Shown here piece by piece: positions 12,110 to 25,496 of a stretch of 64,000 nucleotides of DNA (its first letter is position 1; each line of letters begins with the position of its first letter). The stretch covers positions 62,001 to 126,000 of the forward strand of contig VZSF01007805.1 in assembly GCA_013398295.1 (NCBI GenBank), in the 5' to 3' direction. This DNA is from Chionis minor. Its lineage: Eukaryota > Chordata > Aves > Charadriiformes > Chionididae. The notes under the pieces are model-generated. The model searched no databases and was not told the origin of the DNA. It worked only from the letters and a program-made list of their open reading frames with translations. The position numbers were made by a program, and so were the translations under genes.

Positions 12110-12290
12110 GCACTTTGAGACAGATTTTGAAAGGTATTTAAGAGCCTGAACTTTCAGAGACATGCGTAAGAGGATCTTTGAGAGACTGTCTGCAAGTTTA
12201 AGCAGCTAAATGACTTTAAATATCTCGGATTATTTTTGAAAGATTTAAGCAAGTGTCTAAGCACCTTCTTGAAACAGGGTTTCAGTAAGA
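12110..12290. mobile_element. Possible palindromic MITE-like remnant
   Basis: CAGATTTTGAAAGGTATTTAAG at the left and TTTTTGAAAGATTTAAGC..GTCTAAGCACCTTCTTGAAAC at the right resemble copies of the GATTTTCAAAGGTATTTAGGC..CCTAAG palindromic family. Arm similarity is low and there is no clear target-site duplication. It may be only a diverged fragment. Confidence 0.3.
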
Positions 12291-13948
12291 GTGAAGGTCT
12301 CTTAAAATCCTGAATAGGTCATATTTTTCTGGGGATGGGAGTTGTTCATACACATCCCAAATGGGGAAGATGTTTCTAAAAATTGGTCATATTTCATTTG
12401 AGAGCTCTTTCTTTTTAAAAACTGGCTTTTGCTGCTGACTACGGTAGATGTAAGTCTAAGGAAAAAGAAAACACTTTCCAGATAGAAATTCTATTTTAAG
12501 CCATTTCTTTCTTGACCCATAGGCCTACGTATCCCTGACTTAACTTTGTAGGCTGTAGCTTGTCACAGAGAATGATTCTGCTTTTGGCAGCTGTGCTCAT
12601 TCAGCGTGTTTGCTAACTTAGCAGCAAAGTGCTTCTGTATTTGCTTTGTCTTGGTTTCTGAGCAATGACTTATTTACTGAAACATTTCTTTTTCTCGCTT
12701 TTCTTACTTATTGGAATTGATTGTGTGAGTGAAATTCAGGATGTGACTGCAGGACTCTGCTGTCAGTTTGTCTAGCAGGTATTATATGCTTGTAGGACTT
12801 TGTGTTTCACTCATTACTCTGACTAAAATAAAGAATAATGGAAATAGGAAAACATGCTGTGTTAGTATCCATGTTGGAAATCTTTTTGGTGCAGTCTTAC
12901 TTGCAAAATTAGAGATTTTTTAAAGATGTAAGGGGTTTGGATGTATTTAAATTAGTAGTTGATTTTTTTCAGCAAAAAAGCCCTGAGGCATGTGTAAAAC
13001 TAGTGGCTACATAAAGCTGAAGAATCAGATGTCTGCTGGGCAAATTGACAGAACTCATTAATCTTAGATGCAGTGTACTATAGAGTCTGTCCTTTCATGC
13101 ACCTGCCCATGCCTAAAGTAATTACATGATGGCACTATTAATACTGAAGAGCTTGAGTGGGGATAGGGTTATCTTCTCTTCTTAGTAATTGATTGCTAGC
13201 TGATTAGTGGACAACATTTTTCCTACAGTATAATTGCTTTTCTGCTATTGTAGCCTCTCTAACCTGGGGGTTAGGCCATCTTACTGGTTTTGAGGCCTTG
13301 ACAATAGCACCATAGCCCTCAAAGTAATGAACTGGAACTCAGTCACTGTGAATTCCCCAAACAGAAGATGACTAGTTAAATGTATTTCAATGATAGCGTA
13401 TTTTACAACAATCAGACAACAGAAGATTTGTTGCCTTCTCCCCCGCCCCTGCCTCCTCTTTCTATGCAGATATTTTCAAACCCTCTGATTCCTGTGTGGC
13501 AAAGCAGGCAGTTGACTTCTATTAAATCACATCTGTTGCTGGTATGCAGTTATTATCTAAAATGTGCCAGAACCGTGTAATAAGCTTGTACGGTTTTTGT
13601 GACCCTGTAGAAGCAGCAAATCTATAGATTTGCTTCTTTAGGAGCAAACTGGTAATAAAGGAGTACATGAATTCTACAGTGAAAGATCTGCTGGTTTCTA
13701 AAAATCATTATGTTCTTATATTCTGAAAGTTGACTGTGATGGTTTTGTTGAAATCTGGTAGATATTAGGCTGCTGCTCGGGTAAGTCTGGAAAATGAGGC
13801 ATCTTTTACCATGAAGTTGCCTGTAGAGGGCATATGATTTCCAGGACTACATAGTGCTTCGGCATTTCTCCCACCCTTTTACCCTACATGCCATAGGTAC
13901 TGGCTTTGGGACTCTTAGATCTGCTGACCAACTGTACTTGGTGTGCAG
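12291..13948. other. Non-coding stretch, no gene supported
   Basis: AT-rich DNA without recognisable genes or repeats. A good donor-like GGGTAAGTC is present at about 13779. The segment upstream of it is closed by stops in all three frames from the nearest acceptor-like site at 13679, so no coding exon is supported. Confidence 0.65.
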
Positions 13949-14010
13949 GTTCATGAAGCTGGAGACCAAAGATTACACTGAAGGAGATGTGACAGATCTG
14001 AATCTTAGGA
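13949..14010 (+). other. Weak exon-like segment (62 bases)
   Basis: The segment is preceded by GTACTTGGTGTGCAG, an AG acceptor with a CTGAC branch-like motif about 25 bases upstream but a poor pyrimidine tract. It is followed by a consensus donor, GTAAGT, at 14011. One frame is open throughout: one base completes a codon, then 20 codons starting Phe-Met-Lys-Leu-Glu-Thr, then one base is left over. The exit phase matches the entry phase of the stronger candidate at 39325. No family is recognised. Chance is a serious alternative. Confidence 0.2.
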
Positions 14011-15949
14011 GTAAGTTAAACATGAGATAAACACTAATTTCCACCCCCCAGCTTTCTGTGTACCTGAGAAAGTAAAACCTACCTTGCATCGGCCTTCAAA
14101 TTATCTCACTATGTTTCTCTTCTGGTATAAGTGGGTGTTTTGTATAACGAACTCTGCACTAAAGCAGATCAGATTAATCTTTGAGCTTTGTTATACTGGT
14201 CCTGGGCTCAAATGGGATGGAACAACACTAGTACAGCAAAGAAATCTCTAATCTCTGTCTGAATGCTGAACCATATACTTCCTTGCTTGATTATCAGTTT
14301 ATTCTACAGTACACTCAAAAGACTAATTTTATTAACATTTTCTAAAGACTTCTGATTGGCCCTGTTCAGGACAATTGCTTGGCTTAATCAGTGAAGTGGA
14401 TGTCTAGGTTTAAATTATGGAACCAGTTCCCTAGATTCCCATTTCCAAAGGTATTTAGGGGCAGTTAAAAATATTACTCTGTATGATTTCCAGTACTCTG
14501 TCTATGAATCCAGCCAGAGGCATATTCCTAAGAATAAAGTGCAAGAACATACAGTTGTCCACTGCGTGACATAACCTGCCTGGAAGGACATTTAATTTTC
14601 TAACTTTTGTAAATAACATAGGTGAAATGATAGAGTATTTTGATTGATGGTTTTGTAGTAGCCTGTGGGCTGTGGGAAGGTTCATATGGAAATCAAATCC
14701 CATGACAACTGACTTTCATGAGTGCTAGTTTAGGTCTCAGACATGCTTTCCCTCACCTAATGGAGATTTGCACCTGACTGGTGAGTCTCAAAACAAACTA
14801 CTGACAGATGTGTAGCAGGTATAGAGAAACTATAGAGTTTCTGTGTGAACAGGCTGAGAAGAGAAAAAATGTTAAAGGCCAGCAGATCTCAGAAGACATG
14901 GGGAGGTTCAGAGAGCTTGGTTGCTGAAGAAAATGAGGAGAGGCAAACTGAGTTTTGCGTAGGCTTAATTTGTGACATGATTGCTATAGCAAAGGCATCT
15001 TTCAGATCTAGAAAATGAGCCTCGTGTGAACTGGAGTTGAGAGAAGCAAGCTGTCCTCTGCAGGGTGTATCTGTGCTTCATGGCATGGTCAGCTTTCGAG
15101 AAACTGAAGTCGGTGCATCTGTAGATTCACCACACAAGCCCACTTATGCTGGGTTGTTTACTAACTGCACATACTGGTTAGATTTTACAAGGAGACACCC
15201 TAGTTTATGCTCCGTGCCCTTATACAGTATTCAGTTTAGTTTCCCTTTACACATTCGCCAGGGATTACAAACTGAGGCTCTGCCGTTCTCAGTGAGTTAG
15301 CATTCATATAAAAATGTCTAGCACACAAGCTGATGCAACTTGCAGCACTTTTTAGCATTTACAGGAGGATGACAGGGGATTAGGAATGGATATTAAGAGA
15401 GTCTTCGGGTCATAATAGAAGTGTGTTGTCAGGAAAGGGGAAAAGCCTTCTCATTTTTTCTCCTGATTTCCTTTGTTTTCTGCAAACATAAAACAGCCGG
15501 TTCTTTGTACCATAAAATTTAAACCAGGAAGCTTGAGCTGCATAATTCCTTAAAGCAGTCCTTATAGCTGTATAATAGTTAAAATCTCATTTATTGGATA
15601 GAAGGAAAAAGGGCAGTCTTTCCCGGTAAATGCTAAAGAATTTTTAGAAAATATTAATGTAATATATGCCTGCACTTATTCTAAATGGACCTATATTACG
15701 TGTCGTAAAAAATCTTGAAAATGTTAAGGTTGCAAAATGAAACTTTCAAGTCATGAAATGCCATCATTAAGGTTGCTCCTTTAAAAGCATTTGCCAGCTT
15801 TGTGACTATGTTTCATGAACAGTCTTTAATTACTGGATCACATGCTGGGTTTTTTTCCTACAGGACCAGTGCCTCATTCACTGCACAGATGGGTTATACT
15901 CTCTGAGTTGAGAATTTTAGCTTCACTGTTTCATGTTATATTATCTGGG
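14011..15949. other. Non-coding stretch, no gene supported
   Basis: No gene, RNA or repeat is recognised. A strong isolated acceptor-like site (TTTTTTTCCTACAG ending at 15863) sits just before the next CR1 copy. A 30-codon frame follows it, but no donor does. Confidence 0.6.
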
Positions 15950-16865
15950 AAATCATAGAATCATTTAAGTTGGACAAGACCTGTAAGGTCATCAAGTCCA
16001 ACCGCTAACCTAGCACTGCCAAGTCTGCCACTAAACCATGTCCCTAAGCACCACATCTACACGTCTTTTAAACACCTCCAGGGATGGTGACTCTACTGCT
16101 TCCCTGGGCAGCCTGTTCCAATGCTTGATAACTGGTGAACTGCTTGATTTCTTCCAGTGAAGAATTTTTTGCTAATACCTAATTAAAACCTGCCCTGGCG
16201 CAACTTGAGGCCATTTCCTCTTGTCCTATTGCTTGTTACTTGGGAGAAGAGACCAACACCCACCTTGCTACAACGTCCTTTCAGGTAGTTACAGAGAGTG
16301 ATAAGGTCTCCCCTCAGCCTCCTTTTCTCCAGGCTAAACAACCCCAGTTCCCTCAGCTGCTCCTCATAAGACTTGTTCTCCAGACCCCTCATCAGCTTCA
16401 CTGCCCTTCTCTGGACACGCTCCAGCACCTCAGTGTCTTTCTTGTAGTGAGGGGCCCAAAACTGACCACAGTATTTGAGGTGGGGCCTCACCAGTCCTGA
16501 GTACAAGGGGATGATCACAGCCCTAGTCCTGCTGGCCACACTATTTCTGAAACAAGCCAAAATGCTATTGGCCTTCTTGTCCACCTGGGCACACTGCTGG
16601 CTCATATTCAGATGGCTGTCAACCAACACCCCCAGGTCCTTTTCTGCCGGGCAGCTTTCCAGCCACTCTTCCCCAAACCTGTAGTGCTGCACAGGGTTGT
16701 TGTGACCCAAGTGCAGAACCCGGCACTTGGCCTTGTTGAACCACATACCACTGGCCTTGGCTCATTGATCCAGCCTGTCCAGATCCCTCTGTAGAGCCTT
16801 CCTTCTCTGAAGCAGATCAACACTCCTGCCCAATTTGGTGTCATCTGCAAACACACTGAGGTTAC
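15950..16865 (-). mobile_element. CR1 LINE, minus strand, 5'-truncated
   Basis: The left edge, AAATCATAGAATCATTTAAG, is the complement of the CR1 3' repeat. It is followed by the complement of the 3' block: TTGGACAAGACC, AAGTCCAACC, CTAAACCATGTCCCTAAG, CACGTCTTTTAAACACCTCC. The element continues through the reverse-transcriptase C-terminus and further upstream (complement of CTGTCCAGATCCCTCTG and TTTGGTGTCATCTGCAAAC), and stops at about 16865. The internal text differs from the copy at 9385, so the two belong to different CR1 subfamilies. The long open frame suggests it is the younger of the two or decayed slowly. Confidence 0.97.
16183..16746 (-). pseudogene. CR1 ORF2 reverse-transcriptase C-terminal fragment, 187 codons open
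   Basis: This is the longest open frame in the window. Recognisable CR1 RT tail blocks appear in order: [14 protein letters not shown] near the start, [86 protein letters not shown], then [18 protein letters not shown]. Functional copies encode an endonuclease plus RT used for target-primed insertion. Here the catalytic part is missing because the element is 5'-truncated, and the first Met is simply the first available in the frame. The frame stops just after the RQGRF block, earlier than expected for the family. It has no independent promoter, so it is annotated as a pseudogene fragment. Confidence 0.93.
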
Positions 16866-18447
16866 ATACTCATGCCTTTCTCTAATTGGAGAAATTTTCA
16901 CTTCCACATAGGCTTATCTGGGCTGCTCACCACTACCATTGCAAAACGCTTCTCAAATATTTGTACGTTAATTTTCATGGTACCTTTGGAAGGGGGAACT
17001 TGGATGTCCATTTTGCAAAAGGAGGACTGAGCAACAGAATGATTGTTATAGACTTAGACAGGTATTTTGTCTAAGATACTCAGGATTTGGTTTGATTTTT
17101 CAGGATGCCTACTGGAGTATGTGATAGTGTGTATGTTCTCTGGTAGAGTTCCTCTTTGTTTTGGTCAGGTGTAGAAGTTTTTGGAACTTCTGGAAATTAC
17201 AAATTGGACATCGAGAACACAAAGGGCATGCTCTTTTTAGCCACTTAGGCTTTTAGTGCAGTCACAGATTGTTACCCCTACAAATAGCTAGAATGTTAAG
17301 AGGACATTCTTGTGGTACCCAGGACTTTTTACTACAAGTCGCAAAAGCTCCCCTTCACCTTCTGTTGAACTTAGGACCTTTTAAACAAAAATTAATTCCC
17401 AAGAAAAGAGCAGAAGAAATGAAAGGCATTTTCACTACCCTTAGTGACTCAAATGGGTTAAAATTACTGAAGTATTAAAAAAAATAGGCTGTGCCTCATG
17501 AGAAGCGCTCCTTTTTAATCCATGTTTTTGCCAGGATGACCTGAGGAAAAATGTATTTCTGAACCTCTGATCTGATTGATTTAACATTATTATGTGAGCA
17601 GGACTCGGCTCCTGAAAACCCCAGACTTCTGCTAATTTCCAGTCTAACTTTGTATTTGATGTCTTACCAATGCTACTCTTTACATTAAATAATCCATCTC
17701 CTTTTTTAATATTTGCTTCCCAAATTTATGTATTTACTTATTGAATCTATGTCTAAGCTCCACAAAGGAACTTACAAGATGCTTTGGTAAAGCAGGAGTA
17801 AGAATGACGTTCTCAGTCCTTCATCTGTCTTGAGTGTGAGGCCATCTTTCTTTTTTTTTGTTATGGATCATAAGATTTACATTTCACTGAATGAAAATAA
17901 ACCAGAAGATGTCCCCCAGGGGAATACTTAATACTCTCCAGTGCTGCTGGGCATTCAGTTTGAAACCTGAAGCAGATGAGGACATTAGAATGTTACCACC
18001 GAGGGCTTTTGTGTACAGCTCGCTTCCTATTGATCTTAATAGATGTTGATTTTAGCATGCTCTTTGATACTCTCAGATTTCAGCATCAGGAACATTTCTT
18101 TAAATCAACTGCGTAAACTTTTGCAGTCAGGGATGGTAACTGTTAAGAGTAGTACGTTGCCAACACACAACTTGGCATATGCTTTGTTAATGAAGACACA
18201 TTTTTTTGTAGACAACAGACAAATGTGGAGATTTGTGAATCATGGGGAAAAACGGGTCAGTGTACATGTGACATGAAAAGGAAAGGGGTTGACTCAGTGT
18301 GAATCTACAACTGAAGTGTGCCTGCCTGTGTGGGCCCTTGGGCACAGGACTGGATGGGCCGCATTTATTGTCCATCCAGATCCAGAAGCAGAGCAGACAC
18401 GGCGATTCTATACTGAGAGGAGGAGCAGACCTATTGCCAAGAATGTG

Positions 18448-18470
18448 ACCAGTCACCTCAAGTGACTGGT
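18448..18470. repeat. Perfect 9-bp inverted repeat (hairpin)
   Basis: ACCAGTCAC and GTGACTGGT flank the 5-base spacer CTCAA. The arms are perfect. It could fold as a small cruciform or RNA hairpin, but nothing around it suggests a function. Confidence 0.85.
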
Positions 18471-19384
18471 AAAAGCTGTCTTCTCTACCTGCTGTGATGT
18501 TATGATAAACCCACATTTCGCTTTATTTTCCTTCTTTCTTTAATGTCATTCATTCTCCTGTGATGATAAAATAATAAAAAAAAAATCATCGAGCTTATGA
18601 AAGAAAAAATAAAAATACTAGGCAGAGGAAGACCCTTTGTATAGAAAATTTCAGCCCAAGCAGTTGAAGCTGGACATAGTGGCAAAGGTGCCATTGGAGG
18701 TGTCATTGCAAGTGCTGGGCAACCTTAACTACAGGTGCTGTTACTGGCTCCACCTGCAATATGTATTATCTAAAACTATTTAAGCAATGTTGTCCTTCAC
18801 TGTGATGTTTCTTATGTTGAACTTTTTGAATAGCGAGCCTGAAAATAACAAGCTGAGCTCATTAGTAGATTAGGTGCTGCAGTGAATCCATGTGTTCAGT
18901 GTTAGTTCTTGTTCTTCAGTTTGGTAGGGTTTCTTTTAGAGAGCAATTACATCTGATTGACCTGTTTTCATGTGCCTCTAGCCCTGACTCCTTCTTACTA
19001 AACAATTCTAGATCAAGGACAGTGACTTTTCTACTGCCATTAACTAAAATCAGGATCCAGGAGAAAAAGTTAAATACCTTTTAAGATGCGACTTGAAACA
19101 AATTATAAAATATGTATAAAGAGGAATATATTTTGGTTTCATATACTGTAGTTGTTGAAAGTCAAGTAAAAAACATAGTTTAAGGCATGGACATGCATTA
19201 CAATTAAGAAAAAAATTCTGTTTTTTCTACTTCACATAAGAAAAATGAAGTAAAGGGCCAAATCCTATCACTAAATGTGCATATAGCTTTTCCACTTCAT
19301 CATTCACATTAAATGATGTAATTTAGTGAAGTTTTATACTAATAATGCTATTATACACCCTGAAATCCTAGTAAGTGGAAGTGA

Positions 19385-19424
19385 CTTTTTTTTTTAATGA
19401 AGCATTTCACTGTAAAAAAAAAAG
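19385..19424. repeat. C(T)10 ... (A)10G inverted repeat
   Basis: CTTTTTTTTTT and AAAAAAAAAAG are perfect 11-base complements around an 18-base loop. This is likely a coincidence of two homopolymer tracts. Confidence 0.8.
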
Positions 19425-20741
19425 CATACTTGAGGATACCAAGTGTTCTTGCCCACTGAATTTTGCTTTTTATGGAAAAAGCCTTAATTTGAAAAGGATT
19501 AAAGGCTTAAAAAGTTAACAAACAAAAATCATTCCTGCCTTACTAAACCCACTGTAACTGAATGTTTGCTTTAGTTTTAATTCAGTTTGTTATCTTGTAC
19601 TTTGTGAGTTTATTTTTTTCAAATTTAAAATTTATTTATGGGGCTAAAATGAACCAGAAGTCTATTCCCCCTCTCCCTTTGTACCCCAGGCTCAACAGAT
19701 GTATTTTTACATCCCTTGCATTCACCTGTTATGATCTGTTAGCAAAAGTTATTTGGCTGAATTTGTGTTTTGATGAAGTTGAAAAAATCTGTCAGGATTG
19801 TCCAGTGAAGAGTTTCTGCCTGAACACGGCAAGTAAATATAAGCAAAAACTACATTTGCTCTCCTTTTATAACAATGGGTCTTTTCGTCTGATGCCTGTC
19901 TTGGGAAGCTGTATAACAATTTGTGTTACTTAAATGAGCTATCTTAAGTAAGTTGTCAGGCTGTAGCTTTTACAGATATTCTGGCTGGCTGGGGAATGGA
20001 TTTTTTTCATTTGAGGACATATTTGTGAAGCAAAGAACATTCTGCTCTGTTTTGCATCCCATTTTCACCTATATGCTATAACTTTGCCAAACTCCCTCTT
20101 AATTTTATGTATCTGTTTCACAGGCTAGCCTATCTAGGACGTTTCTGTTCTCAGACCTTTTTGACCACTGGGTTATTATGTTTGAATGTAATAACTACTC
20201 AGAAGTTACAGATTTTTAGCTTACAGATTTTTCGCCTAGCTATTGGTGTGCAGAGTTTTGCTTGTATTTTCTTTACAATTTTGTTTTCGACCTTGCACTA
20301 ATTCACTGCTGAATACCAGTTCTTAGCATTGGTATCATGGTAGGAGGTTTGGGATTATGACCAGCTTCTTTTTCAAAGGAAATGCAGGTCCATGAGGGAA
20401 GTGCAGGTGAAAAAATGGGGTGTTAAACAGCATGGAAAAATAACCAGAAACAGTCTTGCTTCTTGCTGTTGGCCCATATTCTATTACAAGCAAAAGCTCT
20501 GGTATGTAGCTGTATCTGGAGAGTAAGAATGCAGATCTTCACATCATGTTTCATGCCTGTGTCTAATGAGGTCTCTTAGAGTTGGCTTCAGAACTGGAGG
20601 CATGTAAAGGTCTTAAACTGGGAGTCTTATAGGTAGTCCAGGTCATGTGGCTGGAGCAGATGTTGACTAAATTATTGCGCTTGATGTCTGTCTTGCCTTG
20701 AGGATTTCTGCCCTCAATAAGGATTACTTATCCCTTTGATT

Positions 20742-20761
20742 TTATATATATATATATATAA
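20742..20761. repeat. (TA)n microsatellite
   Basis: About nine TA units, followed by poly-A and another short TATATA. A simple repeat. Confidence 0.95.
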
Positions 20762-23062
20762 AAAAGAATATATAAGAATGCAACATAAAATAATTTATTT
20801 GGTTTGCCAAAACCAAAAATGCCAAGTCCTATCATGCAAAGCAACAAAGGTCCTGTTAGTAATTTGATGTTTCGCATTGAATTATCCTACATTATGATTT
20901 ATAGTTGTATTAATTTAGCCAAATGTGGTCGCACAATAGTTGCCTTGCATTTTTCCTTAAACTACTTGCTTTCCCACTGATTTCAGAAGCCTCTTACTTT
21001 CCTCTCCATGCTATTACTCACACTCTGCCACTCAGTTATGTGCTGTGCTCTAATGATGTTCGTAACTACAGAGTGTGCCAGGTGTACTTTCCTTCTTGAC
21101 AACAAAAGGCCAGATGACAAAACTGTTTTGTTTCTATGCATTTTTCCTTGAAAACTTACCCTAAGAAAATTAGTTCTCTCTTGCTAAATTAACAGTTAAT
21201 ATAGTAATTAGCAAGTTCTGCCAAAATATCTGTTCCAGCAAGGAACTGCATTTGGGAGCTCGTCTATTTTTTCCCTTAAGCACTGACCACAGAACTTAAT
21301 TAACTTTCTTTTCCATCATAAATTCCAGTGCAGGCAATGACCACTGTGTCGTCCCCCACTCCTACGTGTTCAGTTATGATAAATTGGCCCTTGCGCAGCC
21401 AATCTGGAGGCAGGTGCCTGCATGAATCTCAGGGGTTATACACACTGTACTATCCATAGGGCTGATTAATAATGATCTTTTCACTGAACCCCTCTTCTTT
21501 ATTCTGTGTTCACGCTTCAGTGAAATAGGGAGACGTTTATGGTAGAATGAGAGGGTTCCTCCCCTCCTGATTACACTTCTCATTTAAACTAATCTCTTTT
21601 GGAATTGATTTGCATGTGCATGCTGCAGGGTACCTGCATTTAACCCCTTGACCCACACGACCATTCCTGTGGTTCTGTTGTAAATACAACCTTTGCCCCC
21701 TTCCTTTTTCTCAGCAACTCCTGTATCTGTATACATTTGTATCAATGTGTTTACTCTCCCTGCCTTTCCTCTTCCCTTACTGTCTTCACTGCATTTGTCA
21801 GCCCTAGCTGAACTGCTATTGTCCAACAGTTTGTGTAAAAGGTCTTGTATTTTGTTTGTAACTTTGCCTGTGAGGTTTTTGTCCGTAGAAATCACTAAAA
21901 GTTGTGACCAACTTGTTTGAACATTTCATGAGACTCTTTCTAAGAGTCTCTCTGTATCTCAACAGACACGTTTGTAAATCTTGTCACTAGACACATAGGA
22001 GCCAAAAGCAATGGAACATAAGCTCTTAGGTTTCTGTGGGAACATCTAGATGCTGCAGTGGGAATTATGCTGAATTTCCTGGGCTACATTGTTCTTGCAA
22101 AGCACTGTGGTGTTGCGCAGGTGCTCTAGCCTGGGTTTGAACAGTAAACTAGAAGGACACAGTAACTTGGGGCCAGTGCTGCCATGCAATATTTCCTTCC
22201 GGATCTGGGTCTAGCCCACTTAAAGCCTCCACACCACCTTCCTTTGAGGTGAGAGTCTCTGTCTATCAGATCAGATGTCTTTGCATTTCTGTCTTTTCTG
22301 TATAGACAAGGCCTAAGTTACTTTGGAAATTAAAAGTTGCTTTCTCCTCAAATCAGATCATTAGCCATTTCTGAAAACTTCTTTATATGGAAGTCTTTCC
22401 AGGCCTCTGATAACCACTTCTTTTCTCCCCACCCACCCCCCTGTTTGGTTTTGCTCCACTGTTTTCTGAGTTCTGATTACTGAACTAGAACTAGGAATTA
22501 TGTGTGGGAAAAGTGCCCTCAAATTATATATACATATATTTAATTATTTTCCCTACCTTAATATAGCATTGCATTCTTGTTTGCTTTTGTTTTATTTAAA
22601 AAAATTTCTGATTCCGAGCAATTTCATTGCATTGCTTGCAAAAATGCTTTTGTATTTCCTTTATGACAGCAACCTTTTGGTCCCCAAATTGTGTGTGAAT
22701 ACAGTGAACACTCAATTTTTATTTGATGGAATTCCCTAGTGCCTTGTTGAATTTATTGTAGCTGATCACCGGGGAAAAGATTTTGGCTGTGATTGACTCC
22801 TGTTCTTCGGTTATTTCCAGCACTAGAGAATTCAGTCTTTTCATTTAGTGTCAAACATGCTGCAGACCTGACTGGTTTTGATACACCACTCCATAATCCT
22901 TTATTTTAACCTTTTCCCTTAATGTTTGGTCTCCAGGACCTTTGTGTAATTTTTTAGTCCTGTCCATGAAATTACTAATTTTTAAGTAATTTTCTTCTCT
23001 TCCTTTTTTCAGACATTGCAAAATATTTATTTCCTGTTCGAGGTAGTTCTTTTTCTGTCAGC

Positions 23063-23077
23063 TTTTTTTTTTTTTTT
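23063..23077. repeat. Poly-T tract (15)
   Basis: Uninterrupted T15, just downstream of a strong acceptor-like site ending at 23012. It is not preceded or followed by a retroposed gene copy. Confidence 0.95.
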
Positions 23078-25437
23078 CTTTCTATTCCCACCACTCACAT
23101 GCATGAGAAAATACTCAGGAAGCATAACAGAAAAGGCAATATGAACCTCCATATAGTCATTGTTGTTCTTGGTTCAAAACCAAAGCAATCCATAATTAAA
23201 TCAAGCTCAAGTGTCTTGTCACCAGATTGCCAATGAATGTTTTAATTACTAGCAGGTTCCAAAAGGGGAAGGGGAAAAAAGGCTACTTGAAAGAATAAAC
23301 TTTGTTATCTCCTACTGTTGTATGTGACTTCATCATAGAAGGTTGTCAATTTGACTTCCCTCTTGAAAATGTCCGCATGAAATTACTTGGTAACTAGTGG
23401 AGGGTTAAACTGAAGTAATATTTAACTACAGCTTGTGATTCCTTTCGTTTTACTAGGCAGAATGTCACTAATGAGAAGTAAGATGTTTAAACTCCCTTCA
23501 TTTTTCACTTATTATCCAGGTCTAACTACGTTTTGGCTATTATCTTGCATACAAAATAAAAGCAGGACATAGAAAAAAGTAGATGTCATGCTGAGCCCAA
23601 ACATCATCAAATAAATGCTTCTTCATACTTAAAGGCTTCTCTCTGATGTTCAGATCAGCCCTTAAAAAAGCATAACAACAATTAATGCCAGGGGGTTTTC
23701 TGAGTTACTTTGATAACGACACTCTAAAGCAGGAAGAGTTATGGTAGGTGGTGTTAGTGTTGTCTCCTTCTTTTAAAACAGTCATATTCACATGCCTTGG
23801 AAATGAAAGTTAATCTTTTTCAATGAAGTAAGCTTAGTTTGTTAAAAAAGATGCTGGATGTTTTTAAGGTGCTTCATGATACCATACTGTAATGGCATAA
23901 CAAGGGCAATCTACTTAAGAAAGTTGCTTTCTGCCTCTTGAGGTTCTTTGTAAGGATGAAGGAATCTTACGACCTTTTCTGTTATTATTTATACTATCTT
24001 AGAGTGGAGTAGTAATCCCCAATATTTTGTTAGGAACTTGTGCTTACAGCCTGAAAACCCTAATGACTATCAATAGCAATGAATTCAGTATGTGGTATAG
24101 TTTTAATTGCACGTAAAAGAACCTATTTGCTTTTACCACTTGAAAAGCCAAGGACTAATTATTTCCATTTGGGTATTATAGTAGCAAGCTTTGGCTTTTG
24201 CCTCAGGTTAAAAATAGAGTTTTATTTATTTTTTTAGTGCCTGATGCTTTTACTGATTGCAGCATTTGAAATGTAAGAAGGAGGTTCCAGTGATTTCCAC
24301 TGTGGCAATCTGTGATTGGACTAGCTGTGAACCCGCTTCTAAGAGAAATTACTATGGTCTGTGTTATTAGCTACATTGTGTGTACTATTGGCAGCGCTAA
24401 TACAAACTCAGCTACGCTTCTATATGTGTTATTAATGTCTAGATAGATCAAAATGCATTCCAGGCTGGGTTTGTACTTTTCATTTACATACTCCTGTTTA
24501 TAGGGAGAGCTGGGCAATGAGCTACACCTTCCCAGCAGCCTCTCACTTGAGTTTCCTTGTTCACATGCTTTATTTTCTAGCAATTTCTTTTCCTGCTGCA
24601 GAATATCTTTAGATGAGAATACAAAGTCATTGTTAGGAACTGAAGTGTCAAGGAACTTGCTTGTTGCGATTCAGAGTAGGATTTGTTCTGGCAAGTCCTA
24701 AATTGTCTAAAATGCTAATGCATGAGTTTTTAAGGAGATGCTTTTTGTTAAAACCTACCTTGAAATGTGAATCTTCAGTGCGTTGGGTTCGAAGCTGTTT
24801 AGATGATGATTGGATCTTTAAAAAGTAGCACAAGCTATAGCTTTATGTGAAGTCTAGGTTACCTGTCGTTCAGTATGTTGTGCGCTGACTTGATGGAAGC
24901 TGCTATGTGTAAGAGCTGCCACTCATTTAAGATGAACGTAAGAAGCAATTAAAGTGGTATGTGGTAAGATAGCTGAGTCACCCTTGAAAGTCTTAAGCTA
25001 AGGCTAGACCAGACGAGAGCTGAGCTGTATGGAGGAAAGCGTTTCATTGTGGACCAGATGCAATCCAGAAATTGGAAAATTCATCCTTGTGGGCGAGGAG
25101 GAAAAGGACATTTGATTGCTATGGAAAAGGCAGACAGGGCCAGTACGGCAGAGGCAGAGGGAGGATGGGCAGGAAAATAAAGACACTTATAATGTGACCC
25201 TGAAAGAAAGCTAGAAGGGAGCCCTTCAGCACAGGCTAGAAAAAAGCAGCATACTGCACTCAGCAAGTGCTGTTTTCCCACTGTGTTCAGGAGAACAGGA
25301 CATATATATTTTTGAAAATAAACAGCTTTGCATCAAAGAAATACCTGACTGTCGTCAACCTCTCCATGTAAAAGGGGAAAGAATACATAACATGCTGAAT
25401 GTTTGCTACTGCTCTGATCAAAAAATAGCATTATTTA

Positions 25438-25450
25438 TCTCTCTCTCTCT
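25438..25450. repeat. (TC)n short microsatellite
   Basis: TCTCTCTCTCTCT, 13 bases. A simple repeat. Confidence 0.9.
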
Positions 25451-25496
25451 GCCTATTCCAAAGAACCTATGAAACTGCTGAAGCTACCTGCTGAGG

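Larger units (their letters stand above)
16866..25496. other. Long non-coding stretch with small hairpins and simple repeats
   Basis: No gene is supported over about 8.6 kb. Open frames reach 123 codons (19562-19933, plus) but have no domain, no splice context and AT-rich composition. Isolated strong acceptor-like sites, such as the one ending at 23012 after TTCTTCTCTTCCTTTTTTC, have no convincing partner donor. Internal items are listed separately: hairpins at 18448 and 19385, (TA)n at 20742, poly-T at 23063 and a CT run at 25438. Confidence 0.7.

Noticed and set aside
23013..23042. Excellent acceptor (CTTCTCTTCCTTTTTTCAG) with a 30-base open segment
   Set aside because: The following donor, GTAGTT, is weak and the segment too short to judge.
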